From: JAALLB01 sp039814425
GTDB lineage: Bacteria; Pseudomonadota; Alphaproteobacteria; Rhizobiales; Rhizobiaceae
Length of the DNA stretch: 64,000 bases
Assembly (NCBI GenBank): GCA_039814425.1
Contig: JBCCBE010000001.1
Location: forward strand, 1-64,000
Reading direction: 5' to 3'
Shown: in pieces, positions 52,828-62,293 of the stretch
Layout of the letters: each line of letters opens with the position of its first letter
How positions within the stretch are numbered: position 1 is the first letter of the stretch
Notes under the pieces: model-generated
Databases searched by the model: none
Told to the model about the DNA's origin: nothing
Seen by the model: the letters and a program-made list of their open reading frames with translations, nothing else
Position numbers and translations under genes: made by a program

Positions 52828-54186
52828 ATGGCATTTACTGTCGCGATCATAGGCCGACCCAATGTCGGAAAATCGACGCTGTTCAATCGGTTGGTTGGCA
52901 GAAAACTTGCTCTTGTAGATGATACCCCAGGTGTCACACGGGACAGACGTTTTGCTGAAGGTTCCATTGGTGTTCTTACTTTTGATATAATCGATACTGC
53001 CGGTCTTGAAGAAGCAGATGAAGACAGTCTGCAGGGACGTATGTGGGAACAAACCCAGACAGCGATTGAAGAATCAGACCTTTGCCTTTTTTTGGTCGAT
53101 GCGCGAGTGGGTGTTCTGCCTGATGACCGAACATTTGCACAGATTCTGAGGCGCACTGAAAAACCTGTCGTCCTGGTTGCCAACAAGATGGAAGGTAAGC
53201 CGGGGGAAGCTGGTTACTTTGATGCGTACTCTTTGGGGTTTGGTGAGCCGGTACCAATTTCTGCTGAACATGGTCAGGGCATGGCGGATCTTCATAATGC
53301 AATCGTTGAGACAATAGGCGAGGAAAGAGCTTTTCCATCTCAAGATGATGAATTGTCACCAGAAGACCGACCATTAAAGATCGCAATTGTCGGTCGCCCA
53401 AATGCAGGTAAATCAACGCTAATTAATCAGATGATCGGAGAAGAGCGTCTACTTACCGGTCCAGAGGCAGGCATTACCAGAGATTCGATTTCGGTTGACT
53501 GGCAGTGGAAGGGTCGGACCATTCAACTGTTTGATACAGCCGGCATGCGAAAGAAAGCCAAAGTTCAACAGAAACTTGAAAAACTTTCAGTTTCTGACGG
53601 TTTGCGCGCGGTCCAATTTGCAGAAGTCGTAATCATTGTGCTGGATGTTACAAAGCCCTTTGAAAAACAGGATTTACAGATAGCAGATCTTATTATTCGT
53701 GAGGGAAGGGCGCCGGTAATTGCCCTCAACAAATGGGACCTTGTAGAGGATCGACAGGCAGTCTTGAAAGAACTGGAATTGCAGGCGCAGGAACATATTT
53801 CACAGATTAAGGGGCTTAAAGTAGTCCCAATCTCCGGGCAAACGGGAGAAAATCTCGATAAACTGATGCAGGCAGTTGAAGAAGTGCATCGCATCTGGAA
53901 CAAGCGAATTTCAACTTCACCGCTGAACCGTTGGCTGGAAGGGGTGCAATATCATCACCCACCACCTGCAGTCTCTGGTAGACGGATCAAGCTTAAGTAT
54001 GTTTCGCAAATAAAAAGCCGGCCGCCGACCTTTGCTGTTTCTTGCTCGCGCCCGGAAGCTTTGCCTGATTCCTATAGCCGGTATCTGGTCAATAGCCTTC
54101 GAAAGGAATTCGATTTAGCTGCTGTGCCTATCCGTCTTTATATGCGTAAAGGCAACAATCCTTTTGCAGGCAAAAAGAAACGCTAA
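52828..54186 (+). CDS. der: Ribosome-assembly GTPase Der (EngA)
   Basis: A 452-residue protein with tandem GTPase domains and a C-terminal KH-like domain, acting in 50S subunit maturation. Domain 1 has GRPNVGKST (8-16), DTAG and NKME; domain 2 has GRPNAGKST (about 188-196), DTAGMRKKAKV and NKWD. The KH-like region ends in LYMRKGNNPFAGKKKR. All G motifs are intact. It converges on glmM with 13 bases between. Confidence 0.97.
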   Translation: MAFTVAIIGRPNVGKSTLFNRLVGRKLALVDDTPGVTRDRRFAEGSIGVLTFDIIDTAGLEEADEDSLQGRMWEQTQTAIEESDLCLFLVDARVGVLPDDRTFAQILRRTEKPVVLVANKMEGKPGEAGYFDAYSLGFGEPVPISAEHGQGMADLHNAIVETIGEERAFPSQDDELSPEDRPLKIAIVGRPNAGKSTLINQMIGEERLLTGPEAGITRDSISVDWQWKGRTIQLFDTAGMRKKAKVQQKLEKLSVSDGLRAVQFAEVVIIVLDVTKPFEKQDLQIADLIIREGRAPVIALNKWDLVEDRQAVLKELELQAQEHISQIKGLKVVPISGQTGENLDKLMQAVEEVHRIWNKRISTSPLNRWLEGVQYHHPPPAVSGRRIKLKYVSQIKSRPPTFAVSCSRPEALPDSYSRYLVNSLRKEFDLAAVPIRLYMRKGNNPFAGKKKR

Positions 54187-54199
54187 ATGTTCCGAGCCA

Positions 54200-55546
54200 T
54201 CAGGCTGCGACTTTGTTGACCACATCTGCAATATCATTAACGATCGTTTTGACCAGAGCTTCATCATCGCCTTCTGCCATGATGCGGATTAGCGGCTCAG
54301 TTCCTGATGCACGAATTACGATCCGGCCCGAGTTTCCTAACCGATCTTCTGCCTCGCGAACTGCATCCTTAACGTCGGCATTCTCAAGCGGCTGGCCACT
54401 TTTGTAGCGTACATTCTTAAGCAATTGCGGTACGCTATCAAACTTCTTGCAAACCTCGCTAACCGGTTTGTTGCCGGATTGCAGGACAGAGAGCACCTGA
54501 AGCGCTGCTACCAAACCATCACCAGTGGTAGAAAAATCAGACATAATCATATGGCCGGACTGTTCGCCGCCCAGGTTAAAGCCATGTTTGCGCATGTGTT
54601 CGACTACATAGCGGTCGCCTACTTTCGTGCGGGCAAGATTAAGGCCGATATCGTTCAAGAAACGTTCCAAGCCCAAATTAGACATGACGGTAGCAACAAC
54701 CCCGCCGCCTGCAAGGCGATCTGTATTTTTCCAATATTCGGAAATTACGCCCATGATCTGGTCACCATCAACGATATTGGCTTCTTCATCCACGATAATT
54801 ACACGGTCAGCATCGCCATCCAGAGCGATCCCAATATCTGCACGTGTCTCATGAACTTTTTTGCGTAATTCTGTAGTGTTGGTAGATCCGCAGTCCTGAT
54901 TGATATTTTTACCATCCGGGCTGACGCCGATTTTTACTACGTCAGCACCGAGTTCCCATAGCGCATCCGGTGCTACTTTGTAGGCAGCGCCGTTTGCGCA
55001 ATCTACTACAATTCTAAGTCCTTCCAGCGACATGTTTTTTGGCAAAGTGCGTTTTGCATACTCTACATAGCGTGCATCTACGCCTTCCACGCGCGTTGCG
55101 CGTCCAATATTGTGTGAACTTGCAAGACGGGAACTGATGTCCTTGTCCAGCATTTCTTCAATTTTCAGTTCAATTTCATCTGAAAGTTTGAAGCCATCCG
55201 GTCCAAATAATTTGATGCCATTGTCGTTGTATGGGTTGTGAGAGGCGGAGATCATGACGCCAATATCCGCACGCATCGAGCGGGTGAGCATAGCAACAGC
55301 AGGGGTGGGTACCGGTCCAAGTAGAAACACATCCATACCAGCTGACGTAAAACCGGCCACCAGAGCGTTTTCGATCATATAACCGGAAAGCCGCGTGTCT
55401 TTACCAATTACCACCCGATGGCGATGACTACCTCTGCGAAAGGCCACACCGGCTGCCATGCCAACTCGCATTGCTATTTCAGCAGACATCGGAAATTTGT
55501 TTGCTGTGCCACGAATGCCATCCGTACCAAAATATTTCCTGCTCAT
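54200..55546 (-). CDS. glmM: Phosphoglucosamine mutase
   Basis: A 448-residue enzyme interconverting glucosamine-6-phosphate and glucosamine-1-phosphate for peptidoglycan and LPS precursors. The phosphoserine is S102 in MISASHNPYNDNGIK; the metal loop is DGDADR and the sugar loop GGEQSGH. RASGTEPLIRIMAEG ends the phosphate-binding domain. AGGGG lies 7 bases before the ATG at 55546; a longer frame to 55570 lacks support. It follows ftsH in the usual alphaproteobacterial order. Confidence 0.97.
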   Translation of the reverse strand: MSRKYFGTDGIRGTANKFPMSAEIAMRVGMAAGVAFRRGSHRHRVVIGKDTRLSGYMIENALVAGFTSAGMDVFLLGPVPTPAVAMLTRSMRADIGVMISASHNPYNDNGIKLFGPDGFKLSDEIELKIEEMLDKDISSRLASSHNIGRATRVEGVDARYVEYAKRTLPKNMSLEGLRIVVDCANGAAYKVAPDALWELGADVVKIGVSPDGKNINQDCGSTNTTELRKKVHETRADIGIALDGDADRVIIVDEEANIVDGDQIMGVISEYWKNTDRLAGGGVVATVMSNLGLERFLNDIGLNLARTKVGDRYVVEHMRKHGFNLGGEQSGHMIMSDFSTTGDGLVAALQVLSVLQSGNKPVSEVCKKFDSVPQLLKNVRYKSGQPLENADVKDAVREAEDRLGNSGRIVIRASGTEPLIRIMAEGDDEALVKTIVNDIADVVNKVAA

Positions 55547-55713
55547 GGAAAACCCCTTGTCAATGATCAAGGTAAAACCCTGAACATAAAAACCCTCAGC
55601 AGAGTGTAAGTTTCAATTCAAGGCGTGGTACTTTAATACCACAGACCTTGCCATTCAAATTTTGATACAGTTTATGAGAAACAACGAAGTATTTCGTTAA
55701 TGCTGCTGCAAAA

Positions 55714-57645
55714 TTAAGTTGGCTGTGGCTCCATATCGCCTGAATCAGGTTCCTCACCACCCTTTTTCTTCTTGGTTGCTCCAGCAGTAGGTACTGCAGA
55801 GCCCCGTGAAGGTGGTTTGCCGGCGTCTTCATCACGATTAGGCGGCTTTCCGTTCAACAGGTCTTTGATCTCATCGCCTGACAGTGTCTCATATTCCAGC
55901 AGTCCCTGGGATAAAGTTTCCCAGTCTTTCTTCTGCTTCTTGAGAATCTTGGTGGCTGAATCATACGCCTCATCGATCAAGCGGCGAACTTCCTCATCAA
56001 TTGTTTGTGCGGTTTCTTCAGAAACATTTTTTGACTGAGCAACAGAATGACCAAGGAAGACCTCTTGCTGGTTTTCGCCATAGGCAACCCGACCAAGCTT
56101 ATCTGAGTAACCCCATTGGGTAATCATCGCACGGGCTAGTTTTGTAGCTTGTTCAATATCAGAAGCGGCACCTGAAGTGATGTTCTCTTTACCGAACTTG
56201 AGTTGTTCAGCGACCCGGCCACCCATCATGATTGCCAATCTGGAAATCATGTATTTGTAGCTCATAGAGTAGCGATCACCTTCGGGAAGCTGCATGACCA
56301 TGCCCAGAGCGCGACCGCGCGGAATGATTGTGGCTTTGTGCACAGGGTCCGAAGACGGAACATTCATCGCAACGATCGCATGACCGGACTCATGATAAGC
56401 GGTAAGTTCTTTTTCTTCCTGTGTCATCGCGGTTGAGCGCCGTTCAGCACCCATCATGACCTTATCTTTTGCGTCTTCGAACTCTTGCTGAGTTACCAAT
56501 CGACGATTGCGACGAGCAGCCATCAGAGCAGCCTCGTTTACAAGGTTCATTAAGTCTGCGCCAGAAAAGCCAGGTGTACCACGGGCCAAAATTTTCAGAT
56601 CAACATTATCAGCCAGCGGCACTTTACGCGCGTGAACCTTGAGAATCTTCTCACGACCGGAAACATCAGGATTTGGAACAACAACTTCCCGGTCAAAGCG
56701 ACCTGGACGCAGCAATGCCGGATCCAGTACGTCTGGACGGTTGGTTGCAGCAATCAGAATGATACCCTCATTGGCTTCAAATCCATCCATCTCTACCAAG
56801 AGCTGGTTCAAGGTCTGTTCGCGTTCATCATTGCCGCCGCCAAGGCCAGCCCCACGATGACGACCGACCGCATCAATCTCGTCGATAAATATAATGCAGG
56901 GAGCGTTTTTCTTTGCCTGGTCAAACATGTCACGGACACGGCTTGCACCAACACCGACAAACATTTCTACAAAATCTGAACCGGAAATTGTGAAGAAGGG
57001 AACATTGGCTTCTCCCGCTACTGCACGAGCAAGTAAGGTTTTACCTGTACCTGGAGGACCAACTAGCAACACGCCATGTGGTATCTTACCTCCCAAGCGC
57101 TGATATTTCTGCGGATCACGAAGAAAGTCTACAATTTCTTCCAAATCCTGTTTTGCTTCATCAACACCTGCAACGTCTTCAAATGTCACGCGTCCCTGAG
57201 TCTCGGTCAACATTTTGGCTTTAGATTTTCCAAATCCCATAGCGCCGCGGTTTGACCCCTGCATTTGGCGCATGAAGAAAATCCAGACGCCCAGAATGAT
57301 GAACATTGGCAACCAGTTAATCAGGAAGGAGACGATGGAGGACCCCTCATTGGGTGGTGAGGCCTGAATTTCAACGCCGCGTGCCTCTAGTTTCCCAACC
57401 AGTTCCGGATCTTCAGGTGCATAGGTTTCGAACCGTCCGTTATTATCTGCATAAACGCCGGTAATCTGCTGTCCTGAGATCTTTACTGCCTTGACGCGAT
57501 CACCTTCAACCGCCTGAAGGAAAGATGAATAGGCAATAGTATCTGTTTGGCCCGATGGTGCCGGGTTTTGAAACAGGTTGAATAGAGCGATTAACATCAC
57601 CCCGATGATTGCCCAAAGAGCAAGATTTCTGAAATTTGCGTTCAT
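55714..57645 (-). CDS. ftsH: ATP-dependent zinc metalloprotease FtsH
   Basis: A 643-residue hexameric membrane protease degrading misfolded membrane proteins and regulators such as LpxC or RpoH. Two N-terminal membrane helices (about 7-25 and 104-125) flank a periplasmic domain. The AAA domain has Walker A GPPGTGKT (196-203), Walker B IIFIDEIDAV and the second-region-of-homology ATNRPDVLDPALLRPGRFDR. The zinc site is HESGH (418-422). The tail is Pro/Gly/Lys-rich and probably flexible. It lies between tilS and glmM. Confidence 0.98.
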   Translation of the reverse strand: MNANFRNLALWAIIGVMLIALFNLFQNPAPSGQTDTIAYSSFLQAVEGDRVKAVKISGQQITGVYADNNGRFETYAPEDPELVGKLEARGVEIQASPPNEGSSIVSFLINWLPMFIILGVWIFFMRQMQGSNRGAMGFGKSKAKMLTETQGRVTFEDVAGVDEAKQDLEEIVDFLRDPQKYQRLGGKIPHGVLLVGPPGTGKTLLARAVAGEANVPFFTISGSDFVEMFVGVGASRVRDMFDQAKKNAPCIIFIDEIDAVGRHRGAGLGGGNDEREQTLNQLLVEMDGFEANEGIILIAATNRPDVLDPALLRPGRFDREVVVPNPDVSGREKILKVHARKVPLADNVDLKILARGTPGFSGADLMNLVNEAALMAARRNRRLVTQQEFEDAKDKVMMGAERRSTAMTQEEKELTAYHESGHAIVAMNVPSSDPVHKATIIPRGRALGMVMQLPEGDRYSMSYKYMISRLAIMMGGRVAEQLKFGKENITSGAASDIEQATKLARAMITQWGYSDKLGRVAYGENQQEVFLGHSVAQSKNVSEETAQTIDEEVRRLIDEAYDSATKILKKQKKDWETLSQGLLEYETLSGDEIKDLLNGKPPNRDEDAGKPPSRGSAVPTAGATKKKKGGEEPDSGDMEPQPT

Positions 57646-57771
57646 TCAACATTCCCGAAAGACATTGTTCAGCTTTAAGAAAAGCGTTCGTTTAACAGAA
57701 TTTAGGTGCTGATGGGTTAATTGCCAAGGTAATCTCGGATAAAAAACTCAGAATATGTTAATTATTCCGGC

Positions 57772-59139
57772 CTAGCCCACCAGCGGCAGCTCGTTTCTGA
57801 AGGTTGATCTAACCGAATTCATCAGTGTTAACAACGGATAATCAAAAGACGGGCAATAATGTTCAATCGCTGGACTAACGAAATTATGATGTAAACCGTC
57901 AATAGAATTACGCTTTTGTAGGAAAGGAAGGAGCACTTTACCATCATGGGTGTCGATAATCGGCGTAGAGGCTAAAACAGAGCGCGGTTTCCCAGGTAGT
58001 CGGATGCCATGTTCTTCTTCAATGATTTTTGCCCGTTCGTTTCCCAGCGCAGAAATTACAATCAGATTTGCCGTGTCATTGTGAACAAGTAACCGCCCGT
58101 CCCATAAAGTTTGTTCTCCGGAACTTACGGATTGGGTCGGCAAGTTGCGATTTTCGCGCAAAATACGGATTATCGTTGCATGACGTTCAAGAACGCAGTT
58201 GCCAACAGTTATACGTTGAAGGGATGCGCCATCTGAAGGTTCAGTGATAAATTCAATAAATTTCTTGGTAGATGTGAAATAGGTGCTTCCGCCTGCTAGG
58301 GCTATAATGATCTGCAAGACCAGATCACGAACCGGTTGAGCCAGTGTTTCCAATGCCTTGGTTTTAATTTCAAAAACCGGGCCTGGGCGGATCTTAAGGT
58401 GTTCGGACAGAAACTGGTGGGTTGCGTTCGAGACAATAATGCGCTCGCGCCCGATGAGGCTTGCAAATCTGCTAATTTGGTTGTGTGAAATTTCCAGATT
58501 ATGCAGCGTATTGCGGGCACGTACACGCTCGTATGCCGTATCAAAGTTTGACGGATCCTCCACCCAGCTTTGTCCTCGTATTGTGAGGTATTCGCGTAGA
58601 GATTTTCGTGAAACTGATAAAAGTGGGCGGATAACTTTTGTCCCTTGCGCTAAGCTCATACTTGAGCCCATGCCTGCAAGACCACGGGATTGTCGGCTTT
58701 TTTTCCGCGCATTTCGCATTAAAACGGTCTCAGCCTGATCATCCTGCGTGTGACCGGTCAGAATGGTTTTGGCGCCAACATCCAGCGCAAACTCCTCAAT
58801 TAGCATGTAGCGTGCCTGCCGGGCCGCTTCTGCAATTCCCGATGAAGGCTTCAGGCCCTCCCAGGCAAGGGTCAAGTGACGAATACCAAGACCTTCACAT
58901 ACACTTGCGACAAAAGCAGCTTCCGCTGCCGCCTCCGGTCTCAAGCCATGGTCAACTGTAACTACTTTGAGATTTGCCGAAACTTTTTTGCGCCAGGCAT
59001 TTGCAAGATGTAACAAGGCAAGCGAGTCACTTCCTCCTGATACAGCAAGCAGTATCGGGGCACTGGTTTCCACATCTTGAAATAAATTTTCCGGGACTAG
59101 AATCGTAATAATCCTAATTAAGCGCGCATCGTGCTGCAC
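57772..59139 (-). CDS. tilS: tRNA(Ile)-lysidine synthase
   Basis: An N-type ATP-pyrophosphatase that makes lysidine at the CAU anticodon of tRNA-Ile. The ATP motif LAVSGGSDSLALLHL is about 34 residues from the chosen start, followed by VTVDHGLRPEA and ILTGHTQDDQAETVLMR. The start is uncertain. No ATG lies in the proper place; the GTG at 59139 overlaps cpoB by 26 bases, a GTG at 59073 is the next choice, and TTAGGA directly at the cpoB end is followed only by ATT codons. Upstream ATG codons (59217, 59181) overlap cpoB by about 70-100 bases. Confidence 0.88.
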   Translation of the reverse strand: MQHDARLIRIITILVPENLFQDVETSAPILLAVSGGSDSLALLHLANAWRKKVSANLKVVTVDHGLRPEAAAEAAFVASVCEGLGIRHLTLAWEGLKPSSGIAEAARQARYMLIEEFALDVGAKTILTGHTQDDQAETVLMRNARKKSRQSRGLAGMGSSMSLAQGTKVIRPLLSVSRKSLREYLTIRGQSWVEDPSNFDTAYERVRARNTLHNLEISHNQISRFASLIGRERIIVSNATHQFLSEHLKIRPGPVFEIKTKALETLAQPVRDLVLQIIIALAGGSTYFTSTKKFIEFITEPSDGASLQRITVGNCVLERHATIIRILRENRNLPTQSVSSGEQTLWDGRLLVHNDTANLIVISALGNERAKIIEEEHGIRLPGKPRSVLASTPIIDTHDGKVLLPFLQKRNSIDGLHHNFVSPAIEHYCPSFDYPLLTLMNSVRSTFRNELPLVG

Positions 59140-60064
59140 GCTGCTCAAACGCAATATTGCGACGAATAGCGCGCGATGCATTGGGGTATTTTTCCAATAC
59201 TTCGGCGAACGTTGCACACGCTAATTCACGTTGATTGAGGCCTGCAACAGACACACCTAATTTCATCAAGGATTGCGGCCCAAACTTGCCATTTGGCCAG
59301 CGTTTGTGCGTCTCAAGGTAAACCTCTGCGGCCTCACGAAATTGTCCACGCCCAAGATAACTCTCACCAAGCCAAAAGCGAGCCTCTGGTAGTCGAGGGT
59401 GGGTGGTGTAACTATTTGAAAAAGTAGTCAGTGCCTCTTCCGCATCTTCGTATCGGCCGGCTTGCAAAAGATCATAGCCGTGTTGAAACAGGCCATCTGC
59501 ATCCTGGGGCAGATCAGAATTAACAGAATTACCAAGTGTAGCAGTCAGATCGAGTGGTTTGCCCAGCTGAGTATCGATAATATTGCCATTTTCATCGAAT
59601 TGAATTGACCCCAACGTGCCCGAAAGATCTTGGCCTTGGCTTGCTTCGCCGTCGTAAATTTCCACACCGTCAATCGTCCGGCCTGAAGATTGTTGATTGC
59701 CGTCTGTCCCAGCTGTCACAGCTTGCTGGTCAGACGGTTCCGGCTTTCCCAAGCGAATAAATCCGTCACTATCTACGGTTTCGGTCTCGGAATTTGAATT
59801 AAGATTACCGCGTTCATCTTCTAGTTGTTGCAGGCGGAAATCATTATCTTCCTGCATCCGGCGAATGCGTTCCTGCATTTCAAGCAGCTGGAAATTGAGG
59901 TCTTCAATGCGTCCGGTCAATTGTCGGATCTGTTCTTCCAGCAAGCTGACACGATAGTCAGCATTGTTAGATTGCACCTTTATCACGGGTGCGTTTGGCT
60001 CCAAAGCTTGCGCTGGCATTATGCTGGCTGCAAGTAGACCAAATAAAACAACGTATTTTTTCAT
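59114..60064 (-). CDS. cpoB: Tol-Pal system coordinator CpoB/YbgF
   Basis: A 316-residue periplasmic protein that coordinates Tol-Pal with peptidoglycan synthesis during division. The signal peptide MKKYVVLFGLLAASIMPAQA begins at the ATG at 60064; the longer frame would put 19 residues in front of it. A trimerising coiled coil follows (SLLEEQIRQLTGRIEDLNFQ, about 38-80), then a linker and three TPR repeats (about 190-310; DLLQAGRYEDAEEALTTF, FWLGESYLGRGQFREAAEVY). It follows pal in the tol cluster. Confidence 0.93.
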   Translation of the reverse strand: MKKYVVLFGLLAASIMPAQALEPNAPVIKVQSNNADYRVSLLEEQIRQLTGRIEDLNFQLLEMQERIRRMQEDNDFRLQQLEDERGNLNSNSETETVDSDGFIRLGKPEPSDQQAVTAGTDGNQQSSGRTIDGVEIYDGEASQGQDLSGTLGSIQFDENGNIIDTQLGKPLDLTATLGNSVNSDLPQDADGLFQHGYDLLQAGRYEDAEEALTTFSNSYTTHPRLPEARFWLGESYLGRGQFREAAEVYLETHKRWPNGKFGPQSLMKLGVSVAGLNQRELACATFAEVLEKYPNASRAIRRNIAFEQRAARCALN

Positions 60065-60209
60065 ACAGTTTAAGCCCAGTTTGTATCTTTTGATCACAGG
60101 TAGAAAGACTAAGTTTCCCAACGGAAATTGTCCAATTACATGTGATCATAAAACGAGATGCAGGGTCAATCAAATTGCCCTGATAATCATCTTAAAACCA
60201 GAAGCAAAG

Positions 60210-60710
60210 TTAACCGGTTGGGGCTGCTAATACTGTTACAGCGCGGCGATTCTGTGACCAGCACGAAATATCGTTACAAACGGCGACAGGACGCTCTTTA
60301 CCGAATGAAATAGTCCGGATGCGGCTTTTGGGCAGACCCTTGCTTACAAGGTAATCGCGTGTTGCTGCGGCCCGTCTTGCGCCAAGTGCCAGGTTGTATT
60401 CCCGTGTGCCGCGTTCGTCTGCGTGGCCTTCAAGTGTAATCGGGTAATTGGTATAGCGGAGCAACCATTGTGACTGGCGATCCAGGATGCCACGTGCAGT
60501 GACCGTCAATATTGACGAGTCAGTTTCGAAAAATACCCGATCTCCGACATTAACAGTGAAATCCTGCTGAGAGCCTGGTGTTGCACCATTGAGACCTAAT
60601 TGCCCGGAATTATCCGGCAATTTGTCTTTCTTTGCACAGCCTGCAATTGCCAGTCCCATAAAAAGTGCAATAACGACTGGTGATCGGGCGATCGAATTTG
60701 AAGAAAGCAT
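60210..60710 (-). CDS. pal: Peptidoglycan-associated lipoprotein Pal
   Basis: A 166-residue outer-membrane lipoprotein that binds peptidoglycan and TolB. The lipobox IAGC gives the lipidated C25. The OmpA-like domain (about 60-160) has the diaminopimelate-binding region ITLEGHADERGTREYNLALG and RRAAATRDYLVSKG. Length is normal. Confidence 0.97.
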   Translation of the reverse strand: MLSSNSIARSPVVIALFMGLAIAGCAKKDKLPDNSGQLGLNGATPGSQQDFTVNVGDRVFFETDSSILTVTARGILDRQSQWLLRYTNYPITLEGHADERGTREYNLALGARRAAATRDYLVSKGLPKSRIRTISFGKERPVAVCNDISCWSQNRRAVTVLAAPTG

Positions 60711-60947
60711 GACCCGTAACTCCTGTGATCCCTTGGTGTTTCTTAATAGCTTGTTCAGGTTAATACCGGTTCAATATTTTAGGTAAATAAACCGTAAATA
60801 ACTTGCCATAGTGCGTGCCCTGCCTCAATTGTCAGATGCCATTTATCGACAAGCGAGGCGCATTGAACATGGCAATGTGTCTAAACCACGGCAAAATCTA
60901 ACGTAGACCAAGCAATAAATGCAAGCTCTGTGAATATTTCTTCTCGA

Positions 60948-62240
60948 TTAGTTCAACAAGGGCGACCAGGCTGGATCAGAGGCAAACGAAGGCGTCGGGA
61001 TTTGCCGCTCATTGTAACCAGTTAAATCGATCGAAAAGAGTTTGGCGCCGCCATTGGCACCCGGGCTTTCGCGGAAGAACATCAATACCCGACCATTTGG
61101 AGCCCAGGTCGGGCCTTCATTATGGAAACCTTCGGTCAAAATGCGCTCGCCAGAACCATCTGTTCGCATAACGCCGATTAGAAATTTTCCACCCGATTGC
61201 TTGGTGAAAGCAATCAAATCACCTCTGGGTGACCAAACCGGTGTCGAGTAACTGCCGGTGCCAAACGAAATCCGTTTTGCTGCGCCACCACTGGCGGGCA
61301 TTACATAGAGTTGCTGCCGACCGCCGCGATCGGATTCAAATACGATTTGTGAGCTATCTGGAGAAAAAGACGGTGCGGTATCAATAGATGTGCTGCTGGT
61401 TAGCCGTGCGGTAGATTTTGAGCTTAGATCAAGTGAGTAAATGTTTGCATTACCCCCGTCTTGCAAGCTCATCACTACTTTATTCCCGTCCGGAGAAAAA
61501 CGCGGAGAAAACGTCATGTTTGGAAAATTGCCGACTACCTGGCGATTGCCGCTTTCAATATCCAGCAGGTACACACGAGGCTGTCCACCATCAAAAGACA
61601 TATAGGTTACTTGCTGACGGGTCGGTGAGAAACGTGGTGTAAGCACCAGATCGTTACCGCTCGTCAAAGAACGATAGTTAGCGCCATCCTGATCCATGAT
61701 CGCAAGGCGTTTAACGCGTTTGGTTTTTGGGCCTGATTCATCGACAAATACAACGCGTGTATCGAAATAGCCCTTTTCTCCGGTCAAAGCCTCATAAATC
61801 CGGTCGGAAATTATATGCGCCAATCTACGCCAGAACTTTGGTTCGATTTCAAAACGCTGACCGATGATTTCATCTCCAGCAAACACATCCCAAAGACGAA
61901 AATCTGCACGCAGCTTTCCACCAGTTGTTGTCACAACTCCGTTTACCAGAGCCTGGGCATTGATCTGCTGCCAATCCTGAAACCGTGGCGTTGTGTTTAA
62001 AGTGAGATTACTTTCGATAAAGGCCAGTTTATCAATTGGCTTAAACAGTCCCGAATTGCGCAAATTGGCTTCAATAACACCAACGATATCCTGAGCGACC
62101 TTGTCCCCTGCAAAATCCATGATTGCTATAGGGAGAGGTTCAACATTGCCTTTTGTAATGTCAATTTCAACCCGCGCTTGCGCGGTAAATGGCAGTACAA
62201 AAAACACAAAAAAAGCTACTATTACTTTTGCGAGTGCCAT
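60948..62240 (-). CDS. tolB: Tol-Pal translocation protein TolB
   Basis: A 430-residue periplasmic beta-propeller protein of the Tol-Pal complex. The signal peptide MALAKVIVAFFVFFVLPFTA is followed by the N-terminal TolB domain (about 22-155) and five to six WD40-like PD40 repeats such as LTPRFSPTRQQVTYMSF and FSPRFSPDGNKVVMSL. GAGGAG 9 bases before 62240 fixes the start; the longer frame to 62267 would put nine residues before the leader. Confidence 0.97.
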   Translation of the reverse strand: MALAKVIVAFFVFFVLPFTAQARVEIDITKGNVEPLPIAIMDFAGDKVAQDIVGVIEANLRNSGLFKPIDKLAFIESNLTLNTTPRFQDWQQINAQALVNGVVTTTGGKLRADFRLWDVFAGDEIIGQRFEIEPKFWRRLAHIISDRIYEALTGEKGYFDTRVVFVDESGPKTKRVKRLAIMDQDGANYRSLTSGNDLVLTPRFSPTRQQVTYMSFDGGQPRVYLLDIESGNRQVVGNFPNMTFSPRFSPDGNKVVMSLQDGGNANIYSLDLSSKSTARLTSSTSIDTAPSFSPDSSQIVFESDRGGRQQLYVMPASGGAAKRISFGTGSYSTPVWSPRGDLIAFTKQSGGKFLIGVMRTDGSGERILTEGFHNEGPTWAPNGRVLMFFRESPGANGGAKLFSIDLTGYNERQIPTPSFASDPAWSPLLN

Positions 62241-62293
62241 GATTTGAGTCTCCTCTTTACTCATCACCTTATACGCAACTTATGCGCTCGATC

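Noticed and set aside
52567..53186. Overlapping minus-strand frames of 134 to 161 codons
   Set aside because: They are antisense to the YfgM-like gene and der, both with clear motifs.
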